This document shows positions 25,988 through 35,833 of a stretch of 36,385 nt of DNA, piece after piece. The first letter of the stretch is position 1. The number at the start of each line of letters is the position of its first letter. A program made the position numbers and the translations under genes. Origin of the DNA: an uncultured Prevotella sp. (GTDB taxonomy: Bacteria > Bacteroidota > Bacteroidia > Bacteroidales > Bacteroidaceae); the NCBI GenBank assembly GCA_900317545.1, contig ONHE01000120.1, forward strand, positions 1 to 36,385. Direction: 5' to 3'. Below the pieces are notes generated by a model. The model was not told where the DNA came from. It worked only from the letters and a program-made list of their open reading frames with translations, and made no database searches.

Positions 25988-27457
25988 CTACATCGCCGAA
26001 GCAGTGGCGATCCATTCATAGACAGCCGAGACGACACCGAAGAGGAAAATACCCGTCGTACATAAGGCGAGGGCTAACTTCGTACTCAGACTTGACTCGA
26101 AGGTCGGTAGCGGATGCTCGTTGGGCTTAATGTACATGGCCTTGACTATCAGCAGATAGTAGTAAAGACTGATTACCGTATTGAGCAAGGCGATGAAAAG
26201 CACTGCGTATGCCCAGGCGCCGACCGTCGTTGAGATTTCAGCATGCTGGACAGCAGCCATAAAGACGAAGAACTTGGAGAACATGCCAGCGAAAGGCGGT
26301 ATGCCTCCGAGCGAGAACAATGCCAAGGTCATCAGGAAGGCCAACCGCGGGTTGGTCTTGTAGAGACCGTTATAGCTATCGATATCAACGGTGCCGTCAT
26401 TGTGCTCCTCCACTGCGCTGATAATGGCAAAGATGCTCATATTAGCCACCACATAGATCAACACATAAAAACTGAGGGCTGTGGTGCTCATGGCAGAATT
26501 TCCCACGATCGCCAATACGATGTAACCGGCCTGCGAAATGGAACTGAAAGCCATGAAGCGCTTCAGGTCTGTCTGCCGAATTGCGAAGAGGTTGGCCACA
26601 GTGATGGAAAGAACAATGACGATATAGAGCATATACTGCCAATATTCTGTCATCGAGACAAACACTTTCATCAGAATGGTGCAGAGTGCGAAAGCAGCCG
26701 CTCCCTTGGAGACAACGCTCAGATAACCGGTCACCGTGGTCGGTGCGCCCTGGTAAGAATCAGCAGTCCAGAAGTGGAACGGAACAAGACTGATCTTGAA
26801 ACCTAAGCCGCTGAAGAAGAATACCATACCGATGATGGTCATGGGAGTGGCAGACAGCTTGGCTGCCATGTCGTCGAAGTAGAGCGTTCCGGTCATTGCA
26901 TAGAGGAAGCTGATGCCATAGAGCATGACGCCGCTTGAGAAGGTGGCCGTCAGAATGAACTTGGCGCCGGCTTCGGCCGAATGATGTCTGTATTTGTCCA
27001 AAGCCACCAAGCAGGCCATGGGCACAGATGCCATCTCAAGACCTAAGAAAAACAGGAGGAAGTGGTTTGCACTGATCATCATGTTCATACCCAACAAGGT
27101 CGACAGCGTGAGCATGTAGAACTCACCCTCCTTGAACGAAGTGTCCGGACGTTGCATCCATTCACGGCTTTGGATAAGCACGATCAGCGTTCCGAAAGCC
27201 AGAATGCTCTTGATGACCCCAACTGCAGAGTTGGTCATATACATGCCTCCAAAACTTTGGGCAGCTTCGGTCGGCCCTATGTTGATGATCAGATGGGCGG
27301 CCATGAGGACGCATACCATCGGATTGAACCAACCGCGCGTGTTGGCCTCCCCGGGCTTCTGCGCCGTCAAGAAGTCTGCAATGAAAACGATAACCAGCAA
27401 GGCCATGAGCGTGACCTCCGGTATCATGTTTAAGAACTGACTATAATCAATATTCAT
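25988..27457 (-). CDS. nuoN: NADH-quinone oxidoreductase subunit N
   Basis: A 489-residue polytopic membrane protein of respiratory complex I, one of three antiporter-like proton-pumping subunits. It has about 14 hydrophobic segments; [29 protein letters not shown] (shown in pieces: [14 protein letters not shown] and [14 protein letters not shown]) is the Proton_antipo_M signature, and [15 protein letters not shown] follows. Length fits NuoN. It is the last gene of the operon, 28 bp after nuoM, and is followed by the terminator at 25926-25961. Confidence 0.96.
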   Translation of the reverse strand: MNIDYSQFLNMIPEVTLMALLVIVFIADFLTAQKPGEANTRGWFNPMVCVLMAAHLIINIGPTEAAQSFGGMYMTNSAVGVIKSILAFGTLIVLIQSREWMQRPDTSFKEGEFYMLTLSTLLGMNMMISANHFLLFFLGLEMASVPMACLVALDKYRHHSAEAGAKFILTATFSSGVMLYGISFLYAMTGTLYFDDMAAKLSATPMTIIGMVFFFSGLGFKISLVPFHFWTADSYQGAPTTVTGYLSVVSKGAAAFALCTILMKVFVSMTEYWQYMLYIVIVLSITVANLFAIRQTDLKRFMAFSSISQAGYIVLAIVGNSAMSTTALSFYVLIYVVANMSIFAIISAVEEHNDGTVDIDSYNGLYKTNPRLAFLMTLALFSLGGIPPFAGMFSKFFVFMAAVQHAEISTTVGAWAYAVLFIALLNTVISLYYYLLIVKAMYIKPNEHPLPTFESSLSTKLALALCTTGIFLFGVVSAVYEWIATASAM

Positions 27458-27485
27458 TGTTTGAGTTTCCTTTAATCGTTAGACA

Positions 27486-28991
27486 TTACAGTGTGGCAAC
27501 AGTAGCAAAGTGGCTGATGTGGTCAATGACCGGACCGACAGCCTCATAGATAACATCCTGTGCCCAGAAAGGTGCAAGACCCAAGCCAGCCACACAGAAG
27601 ATCAGGCCGGCAACAGCCAGACGCTCATCCCAAGTGGCATCTTTCAGCTTCAGAAATTCGGGATTGGGAACCTTCTGATAAAGGATCTTTCCACATACGC
27701 GCAGGATGTAGACGGCTGTCACAACGATGGAGGTGCAGGCGAGAATCGTGGCAACCCGATGGAAAGTGTCAGCATTCTCAAAGGCACCGACAAAGATGGA
27801 CATCTCGGCAACGAAGCCTGAGAAGCCCGGCAGACCCAGGTTGGCGAGACCGGCTATCATATAAGCAACACCCAAGAAGGGAACAACCTTCATCAAGCCA
27901 CCCAAGTAGCGGACGTCGCGCGTGCCGGCACGGTGATAGATCATACCGATCACCGCAAAGAAGAGAGCAGTCATCAGACCGTGTGAGAGCATCTGGAGGA
28001 TGGCTCCGGTGATCGCAGTCTGGGTCATCATCAGCAGTGCGAAAAGCACCATGCCGCAGTGGGAAACTGACGAATAGGCATTGATATACTTGAGGTCAGT
28101 CTGCACACAGGCAGAGAGCGCACCATAAACGACAGAGATGGTCGTCAGCACCAAGAAGACCGGAGCCCAGGTATCGAGGGCCGCGGGCATCAGATACATG
28201 GCGATACGGAAGCAGCCATAGCCTCCTAACTTCATCAACACGCCGGCATGGAGCATCGAAACGGCTGTCGGGGCCGAAGCGTGACCGTCGGGGCTCCATG
28301 TATGGAACGGGAACAAGGCACCCAGAACGCCGAATCCGATGAAGACAAACGGGAAGAAGACATTCTGAACATGTTCAGGGATGTTGGCCATAGCGGCAAT
28401 CTCGTTGACATCCATGGTCGTGGCGCCACTATAGAAATAGATGGCCAGGATACCAAGTATCAACAGCGCGGAACCGCCCATCAGCATCAGGGTCAGCTTC
28501 ATGGCCGAATACTCCTTGGGGCCTGTACCCCACACGCCGATCAGCAGATACATCGGGATGAGGGCTACCTCGTAGAACATGAACATGGTAAACATATCGG
28601 TGGAGATGAAGAATCCGAACACACCGATACTCAACAGGGTGAACCAGAGGAAATACTCCTTATGCTGCGGCATGGCTTGCCAACTGGCAAAAGTACCCGT
28701 AAAGACAATGATTCCGGATAGCAACAACATCACAACGGATATACCATCGACACCTACACTATAGGCGATATTCAACGGTTTGAACCATGGGATGCTATAG
28801 GTGAACAACATCGGTTCCGTGTGACCTGCATGACGCAAACCGACGAAAGATATGGTCAACCAAATGGACAAAAGCAGTATGGCACTGGCACCTGCAACCA
28901 TCACACCGCGAACCTGATTGTGGGTACGTGCCAACCAAAGGCCTACCAACATCAGGGCGGGAATTACGACGAATAATGTTAATATACTCAT
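27486..28991 (-). CDS. nuoM: NADH-quinone oxidoreductase subunit M
   Basis: A 501-residue antiporter-like membrane subunit of complex I. The characteristic stretch FHTWSPDGHASAPTAVSML and LHAGVLMKLGGYGCFR is present, with the proton-channel glutamate in the MFMFYEVALIPMYLLIG segment (helix 5) and lysines in later helices. About 14 transmembrane segments are seen and the length is usual. It follows nuoL after 16 bp and precedes nuoN by 28 bp. It forms part of the distal membrane arm. Confidence 0.96.
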   Translation of the reverse strand: MSILTLFVVIPALMLVGLWLARTHNQVRGVMVAGASAILLLSIWLTISFVGLRHAGHTEPMLFTYSIPWFKPLNIAYSVGVDGISVVMLLLSGIIVFTGTFASWQAMPQHKEYFLWFTLLSIGVFGFFISTDMFTMFMFYEVALIPMYLLIGVWGTGPKEYSAMKLTLMLMGGSALLILGILAIYFYSGATTMDVNEIAAMANIPEHVQNVFFPFVFIGFGVLGALFPFHTWSPDGHASAPTAVSMLHAGVLMKLGGYGCFRIAMYLMPAALDTWAPVFLVLTTISVVYGALSACVQTDLKYINAYSSVSHCGMVLFALLMMTQTAITGAILQMLSHGLMTALFFAVIGMIYHRAGTRDVRYLGGLMKVVPFLGVAYMIAGLANLGLPGFSGFVAEMSIFVGAFENADTFHRVATILACTSIVVTAVYILRVCGKILYQKVPNPEFLKLKDATWDERLAVAGLIFCVAGLGLAPFWAQDVIYEAVGPVIDHISHFATVATL

Positions 28992-29007
28992 TTTACTATT
29001 ATTTCAA

Positions 29008-30966
29008 TTAAAGGATGCAAAGTAAAACCAAGGTTAAAGCCACACTACCCGTCAGGAACCACACGGCATATTGACGGACGTCTCCACTCTGCCAAGGACG
29101 GATGGTTTCACCGGCAGTCTGTGTGCCCCAAGCCATGAAGTTCATTGTTCCGTCAACGACGTGGCGATCAAACCACGCTATCGGCTTAGAGAAGAGATTG
29201 AACACAATCTGATGGGTAAAGAACTGCCAAGCATCGTCGATGTAGAAACGATTCAACGCCGCACGATGCAGACGTGGAAGCCGCTTGGCTAACATGTCAG
29301 CTACCGGAGTCTGCTTGGGCGCATACATAAACATAGCAAGCGCGATGCCGATGACTCCGGCTGCAATACTCGTCCCTGCCACGCTCCAATCGATGTGGAT
29401 GTCATAGCTGAGACCGGTGGCCGACACGAAATGGCCGAAAGGAATCATACCGGCAAAGACGGAGATCACAGCGAGGAACACCAATGGTCCCCACATCACC
29501 GCCGGAACTTCCTGCGGGCGACGACGATGCTCCGGATCGAGTTCGTAATAGCTCTGTCCCAAGAAGATCACACAGAACAGACGGGTCATATAGAACGCGG
29601 TCATACCGGCAACAATGGTCATGAACCAACCCATGAAAGGCGAGAACTGGAAGCAGGCTACGATAATTTCATCCTTGGAGAAGAACCCTGCAAACGGCGG
29701 AATACCGCTGATTGCGAGGACTCCGATGGCAAAGCAGGCACAGGTGATCGGCATATACCGCCATAATCCACCCATGTATTCCTTGAAATTGCTGCCAATA
29801 ATGACGATGATGGCACCAGAACACAGGAAAAGCAAAGCCTTGAACATGGCATGGGTGAAGAGATGAAACATGGCTGCCATATAGCCCAAACCACCCTCAT
29901 GGTTATCTAAGGCGAAACAGACACCGAGTGCCACCAACATATAGCCGATCTGCGAAATGGTCGAGAAGGCAAGGCCTCTCTTGATGTCACGCTGGCAGCA
30001 AGCAACGGCTGCAGCATAGAAAGCAGTGAACGCCGCGATATAGGCAATCCAGTGAAGTTGCTCTACAGCGCCGAACTTAATATAGATAGGGAAGAGCGAA
30101 GCGACCTGATAGACACCTGCAACAACCATTGTTGCAGCATGAATGAGTGCCGACACTGGAGTCGGACCTTCCATGGCATCGGGCAGCCAGATATGCAAGG
30201 GGAACATCGACGACTTACCGGCACCACCGATGAACATCAAGAATAAAGCTGTCGGGATGACCCACGCAGCACCAGCTAAATGTGCATTGAGCTCCTGGTC
30301 GGCTGTCAGGTCGTAATTGAACGTACCGACATAGAAGCTGTAGAACAGAATACCGATCAGGAAAAACAAGTCGGCAAAACGGGTGACGATAAATGCTTTC
30401 TTGGACGCATGCACGGCCGCATGCTTCGGATAGTAGAATCCAATCAGCAGATAAGAGCACACTCCCACCAACTCCCAGAAAAGATACATCTGGAAGATGT
30501 TGGTAGCAACGACGAGCCCCAACATGGACATCGTGAAGAGAGAGAGATAAGCGTAAAAACGCTGGAATCCTTTCTCGTATCCCTCCTTGTGATAATGCTC
30601 GTCACGTTCGGCCATATAGCCGAGCGAGTAAATATGCACCATAAAGCTGACTGTCGTGATGACGATCAGCATCATGACACTGATCGGCGTGAGACGGAAC
30701 CCGATATTGAACGTCAAGAGGTCCGAGAACTTCAGCCACGAGAAATTGAACACCGTCACCGTAGGATAAAGACCTGTTGCAGCATCACGGCCTATTGCAA
30801 AGAAATAGGTATAAGCTGTATAAAGTGACAGCGCAAACAGAAGCCCCAGAACGGATGTTCCAATGGTAAAGGCTACCTTCTCTTTCATCTTCATGCCCAC
30901 GAGTCCCAAGACGAGGAAACTCAGGAAAGGCAGAAGAAGTATTAAAAATGAATAACTATATTCCAT
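29008..30966 (-). CDS. nuoL: NADH-quinone oxidoreductase subunit L
   Basis: A 652-residue membrane subunit of complex I, the most distal antiporter-like unit. The N-terminal region has the Proton_antipo_N feature, then LFWELVGVCSYLLIGFYYPK, and the signature KSSMFPLHIWLPDAMEGPTP followed by VSALIHAATMVVAGVY. The C-terminal part carries the extra helix region (HRAALNRFYIDDAWQFF and later) that forms the long lateral helix in complex I. The length agrees with NuoL. It begins 6 bp after nuoK and is 16 bp before nuoM. Confidence 0.97.
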   Translation of the reverse strand: MEYSYSFLILLLPFLSFLVLGLVGMKMKEKVAFTIGTSVLGLLFALSLYTAYTYFFAIGRDAATGLYPTVTVFNFSWLKFSDLLTFNIGFRLTPISVMMLIVITTVSFMVHIYSLGYMAERDEHYHKEGYEKGFQRFYAYLSLFTMSMLGLVVATNIFQMYLFWELVGVCSYLLIGFYYPKHAAVHASKKAFIVTRFADLFFLIGILFYSFYVGTFNYDLTADQELNAHLAGAAWVIPTALFLMFIGGAGKSSMFPLHIWLPDAMEGPTPVSALIHAATMVVAGVYQVASLFPIYIKFGAVEQLHWIAYIAAFTAFYAAAVACCQRDIKRGLAFSTISQIGYMLVALGVCFALDNHEGGLGYMAAMFHLFTHAMFKALLFLCSGAIIVIIGSNFKEYMGGLWRYMPITCACFAIGVLAISGIPPFAGFFSKDEIIVACFQFSPFMGWFMTIVAGMTAFYMTRLFCVIFLGQSYYELDPEHRRRPQEVPAVMWGPLVFLAVISVFAGMIPFGHFVSATGLSYDIHIDWSVAGTSIAAGVIGIALAMFMYAPKQTPVADMLAKRLPRLHRAALNRFYIDDAWQFFTHQIVFNLFSKPIAWFDRHVVDGTMNFMAWGTQTAGETIRPWQSGDVRQYAVWFLTGSVALTLVLLCIL

Positions 30967-30972
30967 TGTCCT

Positions 30973-31293
30973 TTAGAATTTCAAGTTTTCGATGCTGTTC
31001 ACCTGATCACTGTGATAATTGCGGTAAACATTGATAATTATTGCCAAAGCCACAGCAGTCTCAGCCGCACTCACTCCGATGGAAAAGAGCGTAAAGAAGA
31101 ATCCCTCCAATTGTTCGGGGTAAAGCAACTTATTGAATGCGGCAAAATTCAGATCAACCGCATTGAGCACCAACTCTATGGAAATAAGCATGGCGATCAG
31201 ATTGCGCCGAGTGACAAAACCAAATACACCGATAAAAAACAACAGTGCACTAAGAACGAAATAGCACACGACTGATGTTGATAATGTGATCAT
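30973..31293 (-). CDS. nuoK: NADH-quinone oxidoreductase subunit K
   Basis: A 106-residue protein with three transmembrane helices, homologous to MrpC. The conserved glutamate in LIAMLISIELVLNAVDLNFAAF and a second in VSAAETAVALAIIINVYR match the proton path residues of NuoK. Its ATG overlaps the nuoJ stop by four bases (ATGA), indicating coupled translation. nuoL begins 6 bp after its stop. Length is normal. Confidence 0.96.
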   Translation of the reverse strand: MITLSTSVVCYFVLSALLFFIGVFGFVTRRNLIAMLISIELVLNAVDLNFAAFNKLLYPEQLEGFFFTLFSIGVSAAETAVALAIIINVYRNYHSDQVNSIENLKF

Positions 31294-31814
31294 TTATCAT
31301 TCTCCTTTCTGGCGATCATGATACCACCGATTATACATGCAAACAGGAATACTGAAATAAACTCGAAGGGAAGCACATAGCCATATTTCTCTGAACCGAC
31401 AATGGCTTCACCGATCTTTTGTACAGACAACTCGCTGACAGGCGTGTCGTCTAAAGCACAGTTGATCAGCGCATTCTTGAAGAACACAAATAACACCGTG
31501 ACCAGGCCGAACAACGCTACAAGAAGACCGTTAAATACACGAATGCCTTTGAAACGCTCAGTCAGGTTCTGCAATGTGCGCTTACTTGTAAGACTGATTG
31601 CGAAAATATACATCATCGTAACGCCGCCAGCGTAAACGCTGATCTGGGCAGTGCCGAGGAAAGTATAACCTAATATAAAATACAGACCGGCGATACCAAA
31701 AAGCACAAACAGCAAAAATGTCGCTGCACGCATGATACTCTTGGTTTTCACGGACATGAAGGCTGAACCGAGGATGACAACAGCCAGAATACAAAACATG
31801 ATTTCTTTTGCCAT
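31290..31814 (-). CDS. nuoJ: NADH-quinone oxidoreductase subunit J
   Basis: A 174-residue membrane protein with five hydrophobic segments. The family pattern MRAATFLLFVLFGIAGLYFILGYTFLG is seen in part as AATFLLFVLFGIAGLYF, followed by AQISVYAGGVTMMYIFAISL, which holds the pi-bulge region of helix 3. It lies 13 bp after nuoI and overlaps nuoK by four bases. It belongs to the membrane arm next to the quinone site. Confidence 0.95.
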   Translation of the reverse strand: MAKEIMFCILAVVILGSAFMSVKTKSIMRAATFLLFVLFGIAGLYFILGYTFLGTAQISVYAGGVTMMYIFAISLTSKRTLQNLTERFKGIRVFNGLLVALFGLVTVLFVFFKNALINCALDDTPVSELSVQKIGEAIVGSEKYGYVLPFEFISVFLFACIIGGIMIARKENDK

Positions 31815-31827
31815 AATGATACCCTCC

Positions 31828-32361
31828 CTATTTAGTCTTCGTATTAAACTTGCCGATCGTCAAAGGTGCACCGCCATCAATAAGATTGGGCAGACTGCCG
31901 CCCTGATATACTTCCTTGTCGAGATGGAGCACCAGCTTTGACCGATCGAAGACAGCATTCTCAAAATCATTTGTAAACTCAATGGCGTCAAAATTACATG
32001 CATTGACACACAACTGGCAGAACATGCAATCGCCTAAGTCATATTGATAATCGATCAGTTGCCTCTTCTTCTTGCCCGTTTCCTCATTTGTGACCATCTC
32101 GGACGTGATCTTGATGGTGTTTGTTGGACATGCCTTCTCGCACATGAGACAAGCCACACATTTGTAAGCACCGGCTTCGTCACGCTTGAACACCAATCTC
32201 CCGCGATGGCGCTTGCTCACGTGCAAGGTCGTCTTGCGGTTTTCGGGATATTGTTCTGTTGACTTTGGCGTGAAGTATTCTTTCATCGTGATCTTCAACC
32301 CCGTAGCCAAGGTCTTAATTCCGTCCCCTATACCTTGAAAATAAGATTTATTTTGTTTCAT
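31828..32361 (-). CDS. nuoI: NADH-quinone oxidoreductase subunit I (two [4Fe-4S] clusters)
   Basis: A 177-residue ferredoxin-like subunit of the peripheral arm. Two ferredoxin motifs are complete: CVACLMCEKACP (Cys68, 71, 74, 78) and CMFCQLCVNAC (Cys112, 115, 118, 122), which hold clusters N6a and N6b. The open frame starts with TTG at 32370, but ATG at 32361 (MKQNKSYFQG) is the better start, 9 bp after the nuoH stop. In the absence of NuoEFG it would be an electron-entry candidate for an external donor such as ferredoxin; that is inference. Confidence 0.95.
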   Translation of the reverse strand: MKQNKSYFQGIGDGIKTLATGLKITMKEYFTPKSTEQYPENRKTTLHVSKRHRGRLVFKRDEAGAYKCVACLMCEKACPTNTIKITSEMVTNEETGKKKRQLIDYQYDLGDCMFCQLCVNACNFDAIEFTNDFENAVFDRSKLVLHLDKEVYQGGSLPNLIDGGAPLTIGKFNTKTK

Positions 32362-32370
32362 TGCTATCAA

Positions 32371-33456
32371 TTAAAAATGAAGTCCGAATGCTACACATAC
32401 TGTGACCAATACAAGGTTTAACAATGCCAGAGGCATAAGATATTTCCATTCTAATTTCAGTATCTGATCAATGCGGAGACGAGGGTATGTCCAACGGATC
32501 CACATGAGCAACCAGACGACGACAAATACCTTTGCCAAAAACCAAACTACTCCGGGTATCAGATTCATCAAAGCATCAAAACCTTCAATCCCTATATTGA
32601 CAGGTGCCCAACCACCCAAGAAGACGGTGGAAGCGATACCTGAAATCACAAAGAGATTCAGATATTCAGCCAAATAATAGAAACCGAATCCCATACCGGA
32701 ATACTCAGTGTGATAACCGGCAGTCAACTCGCTTTCTGCTTCTGCCAAGTCAAACGGACCCCGGTTAGCCTCAGCGTTGCCAGCAACGAGAAAGATTAGG
32801 AAAGCAATAACCGCTGGAATGTGGCCTTTGATGATAAGCCAGTTCCAAGGACCGGTCTGTGCGTCAACGATACTACTCACCTGCATTGTCCCTGTCAGTA
32901 CTACCGCAGCTATAAGGCATAGCCCAAGCGAGATTTCATAGGAGATCATCTGCACTGCGCCACGCATGGCGGAAACGACAGAATACTTGTTATTGGACCC
33001 CCAGCCTGCCATGAAAATTCCAACGATGCCTATCGAGGAAATTGCAGTGATGAGAAATACACCGACATTAAAATCGAGCACGACTGCCCCCTTGTTCCAA
33101 GGAAGGAAAGAAAATGTGCCGACAGAAGCAATGATCACCAAGAAAGGTGCGAGATAATAGAGCAGTTTGTCAGACTTATCCATACCGAAGATTTCCTTGA
33201 TAAGCATCTTGAAGACATCGGCAAACACCTGCAAGAGTCCCCAAGGGCCGACTCGCATCGGCCCTAAACGGCATTGGAAATAAGCACAGACCTTACGTTC
33301 CATGAATATAAGCACGATAGCGAGTGTGGCGTAAGCTAACAAGATGAGCACGCCAACGACAACGCATTCAATTAAAATGGTCCAGAAATCAGACAGGCCA
33401 CATGTGATGCGGAGCAAGTCATCAAACCATTTGGTTATTATTGAGAAATCAAACAT
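32371..33456 (-). CDS. nuoH: NADH-quinone oxidoreductase subunit H
   Basis: A 361-residue membrane subunit that forms the quinone pocket with NuoB and NuoD. The motif MERKVCAYFQCRLGPMRVGPWGLLQVFADVFKM (seen here as ERKVCAYFQCRLGPMRVG and LLQVFADVFK), the FDLAEAESELTAGYHTEYSGM loop and the WIRWTYPRLRIDQ segment are classic NuoH features. About eight transmembrane helices are present. It starts 47 bp after nuoCD, the largest gap in the operon, and a consensus promoter (33485-33514) lies in and before this gap. Confidence 0.96.
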   Translation of the reverse strand: MFDFSIITKWFDDLLRITCGLSDFWTILIECVVVGVLILLAYATLAIVLIFMERKVCAYFQCRLGPMRVGPWGLLQVFADVFKMLIKEIFGMDKSDKLLYYLAPFLVIIASVGTFSFLPWNKGAVVLDFNVGVFLITAISSIGIVGIFMAGWGSNNKYSVVSAMRGAVQMISYEISLGLCLIAAVVLTGTMQVSSIVDAQTGPWNWLIIKGHIPAVIAFLIFLVAGNAEANRGPFDLAEAESELTAGYHTEYSGMGFGFYYLAEYLNLFVISGIASTVFLGGWAPVNIGIEGFDALMNLIPGVVWFLAKVFVVVWLLMWIRWTYPRLRIDQILKLEWKYLMPLALLNLVLVTVCVAFGLHF

Positions 33457-33484
33457 TATGTGATCAATAATTCGTTATATTATT

Positions 33485-33514
33485 CAAAGATATTCTCCCC
33501 TACTTATCGATCAA
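33485..33514 (-). promoter_or_regulatory. probable internal promoter before nuoH
   Basis: On the minus strand TTG (33514-33512), a 19-bp spacer and TATCTTTG (33492-33485) match the Bacteroidetes consensus. The -33 element lies inside the end of nuoCD and the -7 box in the 47-bp gap, giving a leader of about 22 nt for nuoH. Confidence 0.6.
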
Positions 33515-35075
33515 GATCGGGAATCACAAAATCTATAGTTGCGCCCGTCGTAATAAGATCCGCTACTTTCTGCCCTTTCAGCATCTTGTCAAACGCTCCA
33601 ACCAAAGAGAGACCCATTGGTCGCATCTTCAGTCGATACGGACTCTTATCGCCGCGGCTATCGAGATAAACTCCAAATTCTCCGGCGCCACCTTCTACGG
33701 AGAAATACCATTGCCCTTCAGGGACCTTGATGACCGGTTTCTGTTTGATGTAGAAATCGCCTTCAGGGATATTGTCAATCAGTTGCTCAATGATATCCAA
33801 GCTTTGATAGATCTCTTCGATATGCACAAGATAGCGATCCATTGAGTCGCAACCGGTCATTGTGATTTCCTTGAAGGCAACTCTGTCGTACACGCCGTAG
33901 GGATGATGCTTGCGGACATCATTCTTCCAACCCGATGCCCGGCCTGCAGGACCGGTCAGACCATAATCGATACAGTCATCGAGACTTAACACGCCCACAC
34001 CTTCAAAGCGATTATGGGTAATGACATTGTCGCCGAACACATCCATGTATTCCTGTATCATGGGACGCAAGTACTTACAAAGCGCCTTTGTATTTTCGAT
34101 AAAGTTCGGATCAATATCATCCTGCAGGCCACCGATCCTGTAATAGTTCATGATCAAACGGCCGCCGGTTGTCTCCTCCATCACGTTGAGCACGTGCTCA
34201 CGGTCGCGCATACAGTATAAGAAAGCCGTGAGAGCTCCAAGGTCCTGAGCAGCCGTTCCGAGGAAGAGCAAGTGATTATCTATACGCTGCAACTCGTCCA
34301 TAATGGTACGAATATACCGAATGCGGTCACTCAGCTCAATACCCATTGCCTCTTCAATGACGCCGACCAATGCATGCCTGTGCATCATGGCACACAGATA
34401 ATTGAGTCGATCCGTGAATGCCAGCGTTTGCGGATAAGTGCTGTTTTCGCACAGCTTCTCGATTCCGCGATGGATATATCCTAAATGCGGATAGACATGC
34501 TTGATTGTCTCACCGTCAAGAATGGTCTGAAGACGAAGCACACCATGCGTACTCGGATGATTGGGACCGAAGTTGACCACAAAGTCATCTTCATCGAAAA
34601 GCCGACGCTTTGTCTCAATCAAGCTGCCGTTTTCATCTAAGTTCCATTCCGAGGTCCAATCATTTTCCGGTTCGTCAGTCTCCGGGAAACGATTGTTTTC
34701 AGGACTCATATCATAATCCTTACGCAACGGATAACCTACGAAATCATTACGCAGGAACAAGCGGCGCATATCAGGATGGCCTAAGAACTTGATACCCAGG
34801 AAATCATACACTTCACGCTCGAGCAAGTTGGCCACTTTCCAAATATTGACAACCGACGGAATGACATGCTCGTCATCGACCTGCTTAGCTATCTGTCTGA
34901 CGCTGATGCGCTCAGCTGTCTTTGTATTTTCAAGGATGTAAATACACCCAAGACCTTCTTCTCCGAAGTCTTCGCCTATAATCGTAACAAGATAGTCGAA
35001 ATGTCTTTCGTGCTTCAGTTTCGCCATCTCTGAGGCAAACTGGTCAAATCCGAATTCCTTATTCTCTAATTTCAT
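33504..35075 (-). CDS. nuoCD: fused NADH-quinone oxidoreductase subunit C/D
   Basis: A 523-residue fusion. Residues about 1-135 are the NuoC (30-kDa) part, with the signature REVYDFLGIKFLGHPDMRRL followed by GYPLRKDY. A short linker leads to the NuoD (49-kDa) part, from about 165: FVVNFGPNHPSTHGVLRL, HVYPHLGYIHRGIEKL, then GPAGRASGWKNDVRKHHPY and the C-terminal DLITTGATIDFVIPDLDR. NuoD lines the quinone site. A C/D fusion is also seen in enterobacteria and is usual in Bacteroidetes. It starts 8 bp after nuoB. Its stop lies inside the putative nuoH promoter. Confidence 0.96.
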   Translation of the reverse strand: MKLENKEFGFDQFASEMAKLKHERHFDYLVTIIGEDFGEEGLGCIYILENTKTAERISVRQIAKQVDDEHVIPSVVNIWKVANLLEREVYDFLGIKFLGHPDMRRLFLRNDFVGYPLRKDYDMSPENNRFPETDEPENDWTSEWNLDENGSLIETKRRLFDEDDFVVNFGPNHPSTHGVLRLQTILDGETIKHVYPHLGYIHRGIEKLCENSTYPQTLAFTDRLNYLCAMMHRHALVGVIEEAMGIELSDRIRYIRTIMDELQRIDNHLLFLGTAAQDLGALTAFLYCMRDREHVLNVMEETTGGRLIMNYYRIGGLQDDIDPNFIENTKALCKYLRPMIQEYMDVFGDNVITHNRFEGVGVLSLDDCIDYGLTGPAGRASGWKNDVRKHHPYGVYDRVAFKEITMTGCDSMDRYLVHIEEIYQSLDIIEQLIDNIPEGDFYIKQKPVIKVPEGQWYFSVEGGAGEFGVYLDSRGDKSPYRLKMRPMGLSLVGAFDKMLKGQKVADLITTGATIDFVIPDLDR

Positions 35076-35083
35076 TTCCTACC

Positions 35084-35833
35084 CTATTTATTATTAGCGT
35101 CAATAGAATCTAATTCCCGGCCCAGTGCTTCAACCTGCTCCTTTGTGGGTACATTCTGAATGATGATCGGAGTTTTCTCTCCTAACTTTGCAGTAGCCGA
35201 CAAAACCTCGTTGCTTAAGCCATGAAGACCGCCCTTACTCATGCTCAATTCGCGTTCCTCACGGGTCATCTTATGGTTAGCTCCACCTAAGAATTTCTCC
35301 ACTTTCACTTTTCTCTGAAGCTGCATCATGCCATAAAGAATTGCCTCTGGGCGTGGAGGACAGCCAGGAATGTAAACATCGACCGGCACCAACTCATGGA
35401 TTCCCCTGACGACATGATAGCTATATTTAAAGGGGCCGCCTGAAATTGTACAACCTCCCACAGCTACCACATACTTAGGTTCTGCAATTTCATCATAGAG
35501 GCGTTTAAATACCGGAGCCATTTTATTTGTAATAGTCCCAGCACACATGATCAAATCAGCCTGACGGGGTGAATTTCTCGTCACCTCAAAGCCAAAGCGG
35601 GAAAAGTCGTAGCGGGCACATCCGACTGACATAAACTCAATGCCACAGCATGACGTACCGAACGTCAGTGACCAAAGTGAATTGCTACGCCCCCAGTTGA
35701 TCAATTGATCAAGCGAACCGAGAACCACATTGACACCACCTTCATTCAATTCGGCAGCAATCTGCTCCAACGTACTGTTGTCCTTGAACTCCTCGTAAGG
35801 TATGCTCTTGATATGCGGTTTTCTTACTTCCAT
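35084..35833 (-). CDS. nuoB: NADH-quinone oxidoreductase subunit B
   Basis: A 249-residue subunit carrying the N2 [4Fe-4S] cluster that reduces quinone. The ligands are visible: the adjacent pair Cys62-Cys63 (GTSCCGIEFM), Cys128 (VGGCTISGG) and Cys158 (PGCPPRPEAI). The open frame reaches 35944, but the ATG at 35833 (MEVRKPHIKS) gives a proper NuoB N-terminus and overlaps nuoA by 10 bp. The C-terminal tail of about 75 residues after the cluster domain is longer than in E. coli NuoB and of unknown role. Confidence 0.96.
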   Translation of the reverse strand: MEVRKPHIKSIPYEEFKDNSTLEQIAAELNEGGVNVVLGSLDQLINWGRSNSLWSLTFGTSCCGIEFMSVGCARYDFSRFGFEVTRNSPRQADLIMCAGTITNKMAPVFKRLYDEIAEPKYVVAVGGCTISGGPFKYSYHVVRGIHELVPVDVYIPGCPPRPEAILYGMMQLQRKVKVEKFLGGANHKMTREERELSMSKGGLHGLSNEVLSATAKLGEKTPIIIQNVPTKEQVEALGRELDSIDANNK

